Below, in pieces: positions 25,168-33,563 of a stretch of DNA of 36,133 nt. Under the pieces are notes generated by a model, which was given only the letters and a program-made list of their open reading frames with translations, was not told where the DNA came from and made no database searches. Positions within the stretch are counted from its first letter, which is position 1. Each line of letters starts with the position of its first letter. The stretch is taken from contig JAGVQJ010000174.1 of assembly GCA_020051775.1 (NCBI GenBank), forward strand, positions 1 to 36,133, in the 5' to 3' direction. The DNA comes from Calditrichota bacterium. GTDB lineage: Bacteria; Electryoneota; B3-LCP. The translations under genes were made by a program, and so were the position numbers.

Positions 25168-25812
25168 TTACGGTAAATCGGGATTGAAGAAGACCATGCC
25201 ACCAGGATGGCGATCAATCTGCTGGATCAGCGTGTCCAGGTCCTGCGCCCTATGCACGAAATCCAGCTTGGAGGAATTGACGACCAGCAGGGGACAATCC
25301 TGAAAATGGAAGAAGAAATGGTTGTACGCTTCGGCCAGTGAGGCAATGTATTCTTCAGTGATTAATCGTTCGTAAGGTCGGCCACGCTGGCGAATGTTCT
25401 GCATTAGCCGAGGTTGTGAAGATTGCAGGTAAACGACCAGGTCGGGCCGGGTGACGGTTTTCTCCATCGTTACGAAAATGCGCTCATACAGTTGGAGCTC
25501 TCGATCCGTCAAGTTCAAATAAGCGAAAATCTTGTCCTTGGCGAAGATGTAATCGGACACGGTTTGGGGATGGAAGACGTCCTGCTGGAGAAGGTCCTGT
25601 TGCTGTTGAAAGCGCGATAGCAAGAAGAATAGCTGCGTCTGAAAAGAGTAGCGCGCCGGATCCTTGTAGAAATCTTCCAGGAAGGGATTTTCGTCGTGTT
25701 TTTCCAGAAGCAGACGCGCATCCAGGCGGTCGGCGAGGAGGCGGGCCAGGCTGGTCTTCCCCACTCCGATGACGCCTTCGATGGCCAAATGATGGACGTC
25801 TTTCAGCGACAA
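25168..25812 (-). CDS. Deoxynucleoside kinase
   Basis: 214 residues. Phosphorylates deoxynucleosides in nucleotide salvage. Visible motifs are the P-loop GVIGVGKT (13-20), the substrate-binding LEKHDENPFLEDFY (36-49), SDYIFAKDKIFA (86-97) in the position of the ERS/DRS helix, and the lid segment RQRGRPYE. This is the deoxyguanosine/deoxyadenosine/deoxycytidine kinase family found in Firmicutes and Bacteroidetes; the base preference cannot be read. The start is TTG with GAGG about 6 nt upstream. It follows folK by 55 nt. Confidence 0.88.
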   Translation of the reverse strand: MSLKDVHHLAIEGVIGVGKTSLARLLADRLDARLLLEKHDENPFLEDFYKDPARYSFQTQLFFLLSRFQQQQDLLQQDVFHPQTVSDYIFAKDKIFAYLNLTDRELQLYERIFVTMEKTVTRPDLVVYLQSSQPRLMQNIRQRGRPYERLITEEYIASLAEAYNHFFFHFQDCPLLVVNSSKLDFVHRAQDLDTLIQQIDRHPGGMVFFNPDLP

Positions 25813-25867
25813 GAAAACCTCACGGTGAAGCGCTGAAGCTTAAATATAACCAAATTTTTATCTGTCG

Positions 25868-26365
25868 TTACAAAAGCTTTCCCCAGAACTGTGCTTTCCC
25901 CCGATCCGGGCAAGCCTTGAGCATTTGTTCCACGGTTAAACCCAGCCCTGGATGGATTAGATCCGGGGCGACTTCGCACAAGGGAACCAGAACAAAACGA
26001 CGCACCGATAGGCTTGGATGAGGGATCACCAGGGAATCGGTCTGATGGATCAATCGCCCCCAAAAGAGCAGGTCCAAATCTAAAACACGTGCACTCCATT
26101 TCGGAGCGTTCATTTCGCGCCCGGCAGTGGTTTCAATCGCTTTTAACTCAGTCAGAAATGCCAACGGATCTACGATGTCTGTCATCAGCGCACAAACGGC
26201 ATTCAGGAAGGGAGGTTGATCCTGCACATCCCAGGGTTCGGTCTCGTAGACGTTGGAAAAACGCAGGATCGTCCCCAGGCGCGCCAGCCCTTCCATGCCA
26301 AATTGCAGCCAACCCAAACGATCCCCCAGGTTGGACCCCATCCCAATCCAAATTTCAGGGGACAC
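25868..26365 (-). CDS. folK: 2-amino-4-hydroxy-6-hydroxymethyldihydropteridine pyrophosphokinase (HPPK)
   Basis: Transfers pyrophosphate from ATP to the pterin alcohol in folate synthesis. 165 residues, the normal size. Motifs are WIGMGSNLGDR (6-16), YETEPW (40-45), FLNAV (53-57) and RVLDLDLLFWG (93-103) with the two Mg-binding Asp residues. The start is a GTG at 26365 inside the end of folB. The longer open frame to 26518 is only the shadow of folB. A GGAAGTGGAAG stretch in folB could serve as ribosome site. The overlap with folB suggests coupled translation of consecutive pathway steps. Confidence 0.9.
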   Translation of the reverse strand: MSPEIWIGMGSNLGDRLGWLQFGMEGLARLGTILRFSNVYETEPWDVQDQPPFLNAVCALMTDIVDPLAFLTELKAIETTAGREMNAPKWSARVLDLDLLFWGRLIHQTDSLVIPHPSLSVRRFVLVPLCEVAPDLIHPGLGLTVEQMLKACPDRGKAQFWGKLL

Positions 26366-26726
26366 GCGTGACTTCCACTTCCATGATGCCCTGAGTGGCT
26401 CCGGCCAACGGCGGGAACATTTTGCGCACCCGCACCGTTGCGGAGCCGACCTTATCCATACGTGCCAAATGCCTGGCAATGCGGTCTGCCAGCGTTTCCA
26501 GAAGGTGGCAGGGTTCACCTTCCATTTCGCTGCGAACCGCTTCCCATACCTGCGCCAAGTCCACCGTCAGGTCAATGCGATCCACTTCCGCAGCGCGGGA
26601 AATGTCAAGCACTAAATCCACGTCCACTTCGAAGCGATTGCCCAGCTCGCGTTCAAAGGGCAGATGCCCGTGGCGTCCCCAGAAGATGAGACCGGATAAG
26701 CGCACGTGGTCGGAATGTGGTGGCAT
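26355..26726 (-). CDS. folB: Dihydroneopterin aldolase
   Basis: Makes the substrate of FolK from dihydroneopterin. 123 residues, the normal length. Family features are LIFWGRHGHLPFERELGNRF (13-32) with the binding Glu25, HLLETLADRIA (74-84) and the catalytic Lys102 in RVRKMFPP. The active-site Tyr that usually follows the TI/VN stretch (TINYAEL in Bacillus) is Leu57 here (TVDLAQV), which is unusual. AGGA lies about 8 nt before the ATG. The gene starts 37 nt after the carboxypeptidase and overlaps folK. Confidence 0.88.
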   Translation of the reverse strand: MPPHSDHVRLSGLIFWGRHGHLPFERELGNRFEVDVDLVLDISRAAEVDRIDLTVDLAQVWEAVRSEMEGEPCHLLETLADRIARHLARMDKVGSATVRVRKMFPPLAGATQGIMEVEVTRVP

Positions 26727-26763
26727 GGTTCATTCCTATCGCAAAAACAACACTAAAGGGAAT

Positions 26764-29067
26764 CTATTTCAAATACAAGATCTTGCGGATATCGGTCTTA
26801 TCGCCATGCTGAAAACGCAGCAGGTAGAGACCGGTTGCCTGATGAGCAGGCGCCAACCACGCAAGGCGATGCAATCCCTGGGCAAGCAGGCCCGAATGCA
26901 GGTTGGCCACCTGGCGGCCGGCTATGTCCCAGAGCGAAAGTTGGATCTCTTGCGACTGCGGCAGATCCAGCAGGATCGCCAGTTGGGAATTGAAAGGATT
27001 GGGATAAGCCTGGATCAATGAAAAGCGGTGCGGCGTCGGATCAGGCAGCACGGCCACGGTGGTGTCGGCGGTCAGAATTTGCACGTCATCGAACCGCCAG
27101 CCCTGTTCCTGCAGACTGCCATCGGTGGACAACAGCCAGCGCAGGCGCACGTTGTTCTGGCCGCAATAGGGATTCAGGTTGCCATAGGCCGTCTCCCAGC
27201 CAGTGTCCTGGAGATCAAATGGGCCGCAGAGCGTCTGCCATGAACCGCCATTATCCTCGCTGACCTGTACGACGGCGCTGTCATAGCCCGGTTCGAGGTA
27301 GTACCAGTGCTGGAATTTTAAGGCGGCGGTGTGGGCATTGGACAAATCCAATGGCGCAGATTTTTCCAGCCATGTCATCGTGTTGGCCACATATTCCGTG
27401 TCCGGCCAATCGGAGGCTACCCAGCCGCCGGGCCAGAGAGAATCTGCGAGTTCGGTCCCCCAATGATCGGGTGTGCCGCCATGATTCCAATTATTCAGCC
27501 CGGATTCAAAGCTGTCCTGATAGAGAACCTGAGCAGGCGAAAGCTGGAAGGGGATCCAGCGATCCTGGTCGAGGTTCAGCGAATCAAAACGAACGACATA
27601 GCCGGGGCTGTCAAAGATCAGTTGGTAGGCTCCTTCCGGCAGGGATTTCCAGAACAAACCATCGGCTGCGATGAGCACCGTATCGGCTACGTCCTCACCG
27701 TTGAGGTACATAAAGCTGGGGAGGGGGCTCATCATTATATTACTAACCTGCCCGGCGAAAATATGCGCGGGTTTGGATTGCAGGGTGAAATTGAGATTCA
27801 CGGCGCCGCCGGTGCTGGCGAATATGGAATTTTGCTGAGGATAATACCCGCGCAGATTGGCACGCACAGTATACGTTCCCGAAATGACATAACGCCGATA
27901 ACGGCCGAAACTGTTGCATAACCGTGGCGCTAACAACGGACCATCTTGTTCCAGAATCGTCACCTCGGCGAGAAGGGGATTCCCCGAGGCGTCGGTCACC
28001 TTGCCAGTGATCTGCGCCTTGTACGTGCTCGGGCCATATCCGGAGGCGCGATTAAGCACCCAGAAGGCGCCGTTCAAATTATCCTTGACGACGTCTATCG
28101 CAATAGGTTGCGGCGGTTGAAGGACGGCGTTGCCGCACTCGATAAGCATGGCGATAGTGCCGTACTGAGCGTAGTAGGCATCATGCTGCTGGCCGCGCGG
28201 TTCCTTGCTATCGTAAGGGAGGTAATACGAAAATTGCGACCCAGGCTGCGTGGGGATTGAGTTGGCGACATTTTCGCCGGTATGCGATAGAACTGAATAG
28301 TCGGGAGGATATTTCCCGGATTCATCCCAATTCCAGGGGAAAAAGACCTTCTCGGAGTTGTTGCCGGTGCGGGAGCTGTGCCAGACGATGGAAAAGGCGA
28401 AAATTTTCTGCCCGCCCAGAGTCCATAAGGCCTGGGTTTCAGATTCGGATAACGGCGCAAATCCGCGGAAGTAATCGTACGATTCATCTCCACCGGGTAT
28501 CAAGTAGCTGTCGCCGTGAATCCAGTTCAAGGGGAAGTTGCGGTTGATGTCCACACCGTCGGAATCACCGCCGGTGCCGGAGTGGAAATCGAAGATGCCG
28601 TTCAGGTTGCAATCGCGCTTGTTCTTCCGGTAGGAATCATCCAGGGTATCCGCCATCACCACCTGATGACCTTCTGGATTGGCGGTGGGAATACACCAGA
28701 TTTCCAGTGTATCCAACCAGATTTTGTACGGGTTCATCATGCGCTTGGTCAACAGGGAGTCCATCAGCGACATGACCACCTCTACACCCAGGATCTCCTC
28801 GGCGTGGACCTGTCCCACAAAGAGCACTTTGGCTTTATCGGCTTCAGTTTGGGGGTGATCAGTCAGCTTCACTGCCAAAATAGGCAGGTGATCCAATTGG
28901 GAGTACCCCACAGTATATACCGCGACAGTGTCGGGATACATCTGTTGCCACGCGTAGATCTGATCGTTTATCTCCGCCAGGGTGTGGTAGTAAGGATCAA
29001 TGGCCGGTAATCTGGTGGCAAAAAGTCCTGTCAGCAGCAACGCCAGCAGTGCAAGTCTGCTTTTCAT
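26764..29067 (-). CDS. Secreted M14 zinc carboxypeptidase with sorting tail
   Basis: 767 residues from the ATG at 29067, preceded by the strong site GGGAGGAA. The open frame to 29190 begins inside a palindrome, upstream of the promoter, and is rejected. A signal peptide (MKSRLALLALLLTGLF) is followed by the catalytic domain: zinc ligands H88xxE91 (QVHAEEI) and His230 (VWHSSRTG), substrate Arg176 (DINRNFP) and the catalytic Glu310 (MLIECGNA). The full M14 set is therefore present. Two carboxypeptidase-regulatory-like sandwiches follow (about 350-510), then a jelly-roll module (about 515-685, SFESGLNNW, WRFDDVQIL). Last comes a sorting tail (YPNPFNSQLAILLDL to ILYLK). Likely an exported peptidase acting on peptides or proteins outside the cell. 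Confidence 0.9.
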   Translation of the reverse strand: MKSRLALLALLLTGLFATRLPAIDPYYHTLAEINDQIYAWQQMYPDTVAVYTVGYSQLDHLPILAVKLTDHPQTEADKAKVLFVGQVHAEEILGVEVVMSLMDSLLTKRMMNPYKIWLDTLEIWCIPTANPEGHQVVMADTLDDSYRKNKRDCNLNGIFDFHSGTGGDSDGVDINRNFPLNWIHGDSYLIPGGDESYDYFRGFAPLSESETQALWTLGGQKIFAFSIVWHSSRTGNNSEKVFFPWNWDESGKYPPDYSVLSHTGENVANSIPTQPGSQFSYYLPYDSKEPRGQQHDAYYAQYGTIAMLIECGNAVLQPPQPIAIDVVKDNLNGAFWVLNRASGYGPSTYKAQITGKVTDASGNPLLAEVTILEQDGPLLAPRLCNSFGRYRRYVISGTYTVRANLRGYYPQQNSIFASTGGAVNLNFTLQSKPAHIFAGQVSNIMMSPLPSFMYLNGEDVADTVLIAADGLFWKSLPEGAYQLIFDSPGYVVRFDSLNLDQDRWIPFQLSPAQVLYQDSFESGLNNWNHGGTPDHWGTELADSLWPGGWVASDWPDTEYVANTMTWLEKSAPLDLSNAHTAALKFQHWYYLEPGYDSAVVQVSEDNGGSWQTLCGPFDLQDTGWETAYGNLNPYCGQNNVRLRWLLSTDGSLQEQGWRFDDVQILTADTTVAVLPDPTPHRFSLIQAYPNPFNSQLAILLDLPQSQEIQLSLWDIAGRQVANLHSGLLAQGLHRLAWLAPAHQATGLYLLRFQHGDKTDIRKILYLK

Positions 29068-29097
29068 CTGGATTCCTCCCGCAGTAAGTTCTGCTAA

Positions 29098-29126
29098 AAG
29101 ATACGAAATTAAGGCGGGAAAGTCAA
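29098..29126 (-). promoter_or_regulatory. sigma70-like promoter of the carboxypeptidase
   Basis: Minus-strand TTGACT (29126-29121), 17 nt, TATCTT (29103-29098). It lies just upstream of the ribosome site and fixes the start at 29067. Same boxes and spacing as the tRNA-Phe promoter. Confidence 0.75.
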
Positions 29127-29166
29127 GAACCGAGAACAGGAAATAGGGAAAGAAACTGGAAACTGA

Positions 29167-29185
29167 TCCCCCTTGATAAGGGGGA
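29167..29185. repeat. Palindromic C5/G5 repeat upstream of the carboxypeptidase
   Basis: 8-bp arms TCCCCCTT / AAGGGGGA around GAT. Same family as the copies at 10156-10180 and 12728-12754. Read on the minus strand it would encode SPPYQGG. Confidence 0.75.
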
Positions 29186-29188
29186 GAC

Positions 29189-29223
29189 AAAAAACCGGCC
29201 TGCGGAGCATATCACAGGCCGGT
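29189..29223 (-). terminator. Intrinsic terminator of tRNA-Phe
   Basis: Minus-strand 9-bp arms ACCGGCCTG / CAGGCCGGT with a 12-nt loop, then five T. It begins 4 nt after the tRNA 3' end. Confidence 0.88.
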
Positions 29224-29227
29224 AAGG

Positions 29228-29300
29228 TGCCACCCCCCAGAATTGAACTGGGCACACCCGCCTTTTCAGGGCGGTGCTCTACCAACTGAGCTAGAGTGGC
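29228..29300 (-). tRNA. tRNA-Phe (GAA)
   Basis: 73 nt folding as a complete cloverleaf: acceptor GCCACTC / GGGTGGC with one T-G pair, D arm GCTC / GAGC, anticodon stem CCGCC / GGCGG with loop CTGAAAA (anticodon GAA) and T arm CCCAG / CTGGG with TTCAATT. Discriminator A; the CCA end is not fully encoded (CCT follows). It has its own promoter and terminator, so it is an independent unit between selB and the carboxypeptidase. Confidence 0.97.
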
Positions 29301-29320
29301 ATCATTAATGCTAAAACCTA

Positions 29321-29349
29321 AAGATACGATAAATTTCCGCCCGAGTCAA
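29321..29349 (-). promoter_or_regulatory. sigma70-like promoter of tRNA-Phe
   Basis: Minus-strand TTGACT (29349-29344), 17 nt, TATCTT (29326-29321), about 20 nt before the mature tRNA 5' end. Confidence 0.8.
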
Positions 29350-29362
29350 GTATTTTTTTAGA

Positions 29363-31312
29363 TCAGAAGGTTAAAGTCTCCTTAAATCTGGGTCCGGGTA
29401 AGCGCATGTCATCTTGACGCAAAGTCAAGCCCAAAGTGTCGAAATGTTCCAGCAGGGTCACGGTTGACCGGCGGGGGCAACCCAGCGCGTCGCGTAATTG
29501 GCCGACAGTGCGGCCCGGGCCCTCTGCGAGCTCTGAATGGATAATATTCCAGGCCTCGCGCAGGGATTCCACTGTCCAGAGAGATCCATCTTCCAGACGA
29601 GCGATCCGGCTGCGCAGGGTCAAAGTGTTGACTAATTGGTTGAATTCCGTTTCTGTGGCATGTAGCTTTCGCGCTAAGTTTTCTGGAGACGGCGGATTCA
29701 GTTCAGCAACCTTCAGCAGTGCAAGAAACTTTTCCGTCAGATTCTCTAATCTTGGGTCAAGTTGAAGGGAATGACCGGGGCGGCGCAGGTAACCTTTTTC
29801 CAGGATAATATCGCCGCCGACTAACAGAGCTTCCAAAGCGAGTTCTGCAAGGTCTCCCCTGCCCCCCGAGGGGTTCGGTGTAGCCAATTCGCTGATCAGA
29901 TGCGCGCGGGTAACGCCCAATTGGTCGGGATGGCGATAATGATACTCATCCAGACGATCCAGAGCCATCCGTCGCACTTCCTTTATGACCGCAACTGAAA
30001 CCAACAGAGAGCTATCTCCTACGCCAACCCTGACTATTTCATCAGCAGATTCCAATTGCTTGATCATCGCCTCAAGTGCCGGTGATTGTACTGAGACAAA
30101 TGCAATGGCCTGGTTCCAGGATAACCCGGCAGGGCCAGCGGCAGCGACCTTCAACTTCAACGCTTGAAGGTCATCGGCCTCGGATAAGTCATTTAGATAC
30201 GCTAAAGCCTCGGGCGCAGCGCGTTGCAAGCGGGAAGTCAGTGGGTCCAGGATTATCCCTCCACCCAGCGTTTCCAAAGGAGAATAGCGCCGGATGACGA
30301 ACCGATCTCCCCGAACTGCGATCGTTTTGGTCTCCAAGATGATCTGTGCGAAAGCCCCACCACCGGGTTCCACTTTCTCGCATCCGAAGAGTACCACGCG
30401 GGCGAGCACTTCGGCGGCTCCCATGTGAACATGTACTCGATCGCGGTTTTTTAAGGTGGAGGCATCGGGCAGGGTGTTCAGGCGCACGCTGAGCAGATCG
30501 GTGGGAATGAACGTATGGGGCGCGCAGATCCAATCGCCGCGCTGTATATTGCCGGGATCTCCTCCGGTCAGGTTCAGAGCAGCACGCTGTCCAACGCCAA
30601 CCTTTGGTTGGGCAATACCCTGGCTTTGCAAACCACGCACGCGGACTTCCATGCCGGAAGGCATCACTTGAAGTTTGTCGCCGATATGAACTGAACCACT
30701 CAGGATCGTTCCGGCAGCGACTGTGCCATGCCCTTTAAGACTGAATGAGCGATCCACCGGCATCCTGAAGACGCCGCTATCGGCTCGCGCGAGGGTTTCA
30801 TCGGCGGTTTTCAGCAGCGCCAGTTTTAACTCTTCGAGGCCTTCACCGGACAAAGAATCGCATCGAAAAATACGAGCAAACTCCTTATATTCATCCGGGA
30901 GAAGAGCGGCCACATCACTGGCAACCAAATCCACCCAAGTCTGATCTACGCCCGAAATCTTGGTCAACACGACGAATATGCGAGGTACACCCAGAAATTT
31001 CAAGATCGCCAGATGCTCGCGCGTCTGCGGCATCACGCCGTCATCAGCCGCCACAACCAGAAGGCCCAAATCCACCGTACTGACACCGGCAGCCATGGTT
31101 TTAACGAAGCGTTCATGGCCGGGGACGTCAATAATGGCGATTCTGTCGCCCAGATGCGCGAAACCCAACTCAATAGTAATGCCGCGGCGCTTCTCTTCTT
31201 GCAGGCGATCGGTATCAATGCCGGTGAGAGCTTTCACCAACGAAGTCTTGCCGTGGTCAATATGACCAGCGGTGGCGACGACCAAGTAGTGTGGATTAGA
31301 ATTTAGGCTCAA
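29363..31312 (-). CDS. selB: Selenocysteine-specific elongation factor SelB
   Basis: GTPase that delivers Sec-tRNA to UGA codons with a SECIS element. 649 residues, the normal length. GTP motifs are GHIDHGKT (16-23), RRGITIELGF (switch region, 42-51) and DVPGHERFVKTMAAG (62-76). The guanine-specificity motif is TKIS at 117-120, where SelB normally has TKxD. The C-terminal third carries the winged-helix domains that bind the SECIS RNA (YLRRPGHSLQL, then RARLEDGSLW-like and GCPRRSTVTLLEHFD). The start is TTG at 31312 overlapping the pyrC end by 17 nt; a second TTG at 31285 would give the more usual N-terminus (VVATAGHIDHGKT). Neither selA, selD nor selC is in the window, and I found no selenoprotein gene here. 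Confidence 0.92.
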   Translation of the reverse strand: MSLNSNPHYLVVATAGHIDHGKTSLVKALTGIDTDRLQEEKRRGITIELGFAHLGDRIAIIDVPGHERFVKTMAAGVSTVDLGLLVVAADDGVMPQTREHLAILKFLGVPRIFVVLTKISGVDQTWVDLVASDVAALLPDEYKEFARIFRCDSLSGEGLEELKLALLKTADETLARADSGVFRMPVDRSFSLKGHGTVAAGTILSGSVHIGDKLQVMPSGMEVRVRGLQSQGIAQPKVGVGQRAALNLTGGDPGNIQRGDWICAPHTFIPTDLLSVRLNTLPDASTLKNRDRVHVHMGAAEVLARVVLFGCEKVEPGGGAFAQIILETKTIAVRGDRFVIRRYSPLETLGGGIILDPLTSRLQRAAPEALAYLNDLSEADDLQALKLKVAAAGPAGLSWNQAIAFVSVQSPALEAMIKQLESADEIVRVGVGDSSLLVSVAVIKEVRRMALDRLDEYHYRHPDQLGVTRAHLISELATPNPSGGRGDLAELALEALLVGGDIILEKGYLRRPGHSLQLDPRLENLTEKFLALLKVAELNPPSPENLARKLHATETEFNQLVNTLTLRSRIARLEDGSLWTVESLREAWNIIHSELAEGPGRTVGQLRDALGCPRRSTVTLLEHFDTLGLTLRQDDMRLPGPRFKETLTF

Positions 31313-32600
31313 CTCTACCTGCCCAGCGCTGACCTTTTAATATCCCCCAGGGCCGTCCTGTCAGTTTCCAACCCACGAAAGGGGAATTGACCGATTTGCT
31401 GTAGAATCGCGTTTTGTCAACCTGCCATTCTTCATCGGGGTGGAAGACGGTCAATTCTACGGGCGCGCCTTCCTTCAGCGCGGGAATCGGCAAACCGACA
31501 ATGGCGCGAGGCCCGTGACAGAATCGGCGCACCATCTCGAAAGGATCGAGCAATCCTTTTCCGACTCCGTGATCCCATAAGAGTGCTACAGCCGTTTCCA
31601 AACCCAGCGCCCCAAAAGAAGCTTCGTCGTAAGGCACCTCTTTATCTTCGGAAGTGTGGGGAGCATGATCCGTGGCGATTGCGGCAATAACGCCTGATTT
31701 TATGGCCTTCCACAAACTTGAAGCGTCCTCGGCTTCGCGCAGGGGCGGCTTCATCTTGGTTGAAGTGTCGTACCCAACGACGGCGCCATCGGTCAACACC
31801 AGATGATGAGGCGTAGCCTCACCAGAGACTTTCACACCTCGCGCCTGAGCCGCTTCCAAGGCCGCCAAGGCTCCGCTGGTGGAGACGTGCGCCAAATGCA
31901 AACGGCCGCCGGTATATTCAGCCAGCATCAAATCGCGCAGAGTGGCGACGTCTTCGGAAATACGCGGCAAGCCGGGCAAACCCAACCGTGTGGACATCTC
32001 ACCTTCATGCATCTGCCCACCTTTAGACAGCGTCGGTTCTTCCGCATGGGAAATAATGGGTGCATCCACCAGCAGGCTATATTCCAGAGCACGACGCATC
32101 ACTTCTGCTGACAGCACCCAGGACCCGTCATCGGAAAAGGCAATGGCTCCGGATTGGCGCAACTCTACCATCTCGGTCAGCTCTTCGCCCTTGCGCCCTC
32201 GGGTGATGGCAGCGACCGGGTATACACTCACGGGAAAGAAGGAGGCCTGCTCGATCACCCAACGCACTACCCCGGCCTGATCCAGCGGCGGAGTCGTGTT
32301 GGGCATGGCTGCCACGGCAGTGAAACCTCCGGCGGCGGCGGATTCCTGGCCGCTGCGGATAGTCTCAGCGACCTCGTTGCCCGGTTCGCGCAAATGGACA
32401 TGCAGATCGAAAAATCCAGGGCATATAATGGCGCCGTTCAGATTCCAAGAAAGGGTATTCCCCGATGCTGAAACCGATCCCACGGAGGTAATTATTCCTC
32501 TCTCCAATAACAGGTCGCCGACTTGATCCAGATTCAAGGCGGGATCAATCAGGCGGGCATTTTTCAAGCAAAGTCTATCGGGTAAAATATAGCTTTCCAT
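31296..32600 (-). CDS. pyrC: Dihydroorotase, type I
   Basis: Closes the dihydroorotate ring in pyrimidine synthesis. 434 residues. Zinc and substrate motifs are DLHVHLREPG (65-74), MPNTTPP (99-105), FSDDG with Asp157 where other classes use a carboxylated Lys, SHAEEP (His185), LAHVSTS (His238) and ATDHAPH (Asp311). The Asp form is the Aquifex-like class, which is known to work in a complex with aspartate carbamoyltransferase. AAGGAG lies about 8 nt before the ATG. It follows pyrB by 12 nt, which fits such a complex. Confidence 0.95.
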   Translation of the reverse strand: MESYILPDRLCLKNARLIDPALNLDQVGDLLLERGIITSVGSVSASGNTLSWNLNGAIICPGFFDLHVHLREPGNEVAETIRSGQESAAAGGFTAVAAMPNTTPPLDQAGVVRWVIEQASFFPVSVYPVAAITRGRKGEELTEMVELRQSGAIAFSDDGSWVLSAEVMRRALEYSLLVDAPIISHAEEPTLSKGGQMHEGEMSTRLGLPGLPRISEDVATLRDLMLAEYTGGRLHLAHVSTSGALAALEAAQARGVKVSGEATPHHLVLTDGAVVGYDTSTKMKPPLREAEDASSLWKAIKSGVIAAIATDHAPHTSEDKEVPYDEASFGALGLETAVALLWDHGVGKGLLDPFEMVRRFCHGPRAIVGLPIPALKEGAPVELTVFHPDEEWQVDKTRFYSKSVNSPFVGWKLTGRPWGILKGQRWAGRVEPKF

Positions 32601-32612
32601 CGAACTTCTCCT

Positions 32613-33563
32613 TTACATCAGAACTTCAGGGGCAGATAACAACACCAGCACCGCCATACGCACGGCCACGCCATTCGTCACTTGATCCAAAATCACCGAG
32701 GCGTCGCTATCCGCAACTGCGCTTTCAATTTCCACACCGCGATTGATCGGCCCGGGATGCAGAATAACCGGAGTCCGCTTAGCCTTTCCCAGGCGTTGCA
32801 AGGTGATGCCAAAGGTCAGTGCATACTCGCGGAGAGAGGGCAGCAGCGCAGACTGCTGGCGTTCCAGTTGCAAGCGCAGAACGTTTAACGCATCCGCCCA
32901 GGCGATAGCTTCATCCACTTTATAGCTGACTTTGACACCCAAGGCATCAATATTGCGAGGCATCAGAGTCGGCGGCCCGCAGAGCATGACTTCTGCCCCC
33001 ATGGCTTTCAAACCATAAACGTTGGACATGGCCACGCGGCTATGGGAGATGTCGCCCAGAATCGCCACCCTCAACCCCTTCAAATCGCCGAATTTCTGCC
33101 GCAACGTCAACATGTCCAGCAAGGCCTGGGTGGGATGCTCGTGTGCGCCGTCGCCGGCGTTGATGACCACCGAATGCAGACGGTCAGCTAAAAAACCGGG
33201 TGCGCCAGGGCTCTGGTGGCGAATTACCACGACTTCCACGCGCATGGCTTCGATATTGCGGGCGGTATCCAACAGGGTTTCGCCCTTGGAAACACTCGAC
33301 CCGATTTTGGTGAAATTCACCAAATCGGCGGACAGCCGTTTTTCGGCCAGCTCGAAAGAGATACGCGTTCGTGTCGAGGCTTCAAAAAAAAGGTTAACCA
33401 CGGTGACGCCTCGCAACGTGGGCACCTTCTTGATAGGGCGGTCGAGGATCTCTTTCATGGCTTCCGAGGCATCCAGAATAGTTTTAATCTCTTCGGCAGC
33501 CAACCCTTCCAAACCCAACAGATGCCGTGAAGTCAATGGTCTGTTTTTACGTTCATGATCCAT
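32613..33563 (-). CDS. pyrB: Aspartate carbamoyltransferase catalytic chain
   Basis: Makes carbamoyl aspartate, the first committed pyrimidine step. 316 residues from the ATG at 33563; the longer frame is the pyrR shadow. Motifs are EASTRTRISFE (61-71), SSVSKGETLLDT (89-100), HEHPTQALLD (141-150) and HPGPINRGVE (269-278). GGAGGAGGG in the end of pyrR is the ribosome site. The start overlaps the pyrR stop by 11 nt. There is no pyrI regulatory chain, in line with control by PyrR. Confidence 0.95.
   Translation of the reverse strand: MDHERKNRPLTSRHLLGLEGLAAEEIKTILDASEAMKEILDRPIKKVPTLRGVTVVNLFFEASTRTRISFELAEKRLSADLVNFTKIGSSVSKGETLLDTARNIEAMRVEVVVIRHQSPGAPGFLADRLHSVVINAGDGAHEHPTQALLDMLTLRQKFGDLKGLRVAILGDISHSRVAMSNVYGLKAMGAEVMLCGPPTLMPRNIDALGVKVSYKVDEAIAWADALNVLRLQLERQQSALLPSLREYALTFGITLQRLGKAKRTPVILHPGPINRGVEIESAVADSDASVILDQVTNGVAVRMAVLVLLSAPEVLM

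Noticed and set aside
29068-29190. Longer N-terminus of the M14 carboxypeptidase (start at 29190)
   Set aside because: It begins in the palindromic repeat and lies upstream of the promoter at 29098-29126; the ATG at 29067 has a strong ribosome site and a signal peptide.
29228-29300. tRNA next to selB as a possible tRNA-Sec
   Set aside because: It is 73 nt, with anticodon GAA and a 7-bp acceptor stem; tRNA-Sec is about 90 nt or longer, with a long variable arm and anticodon TCA.
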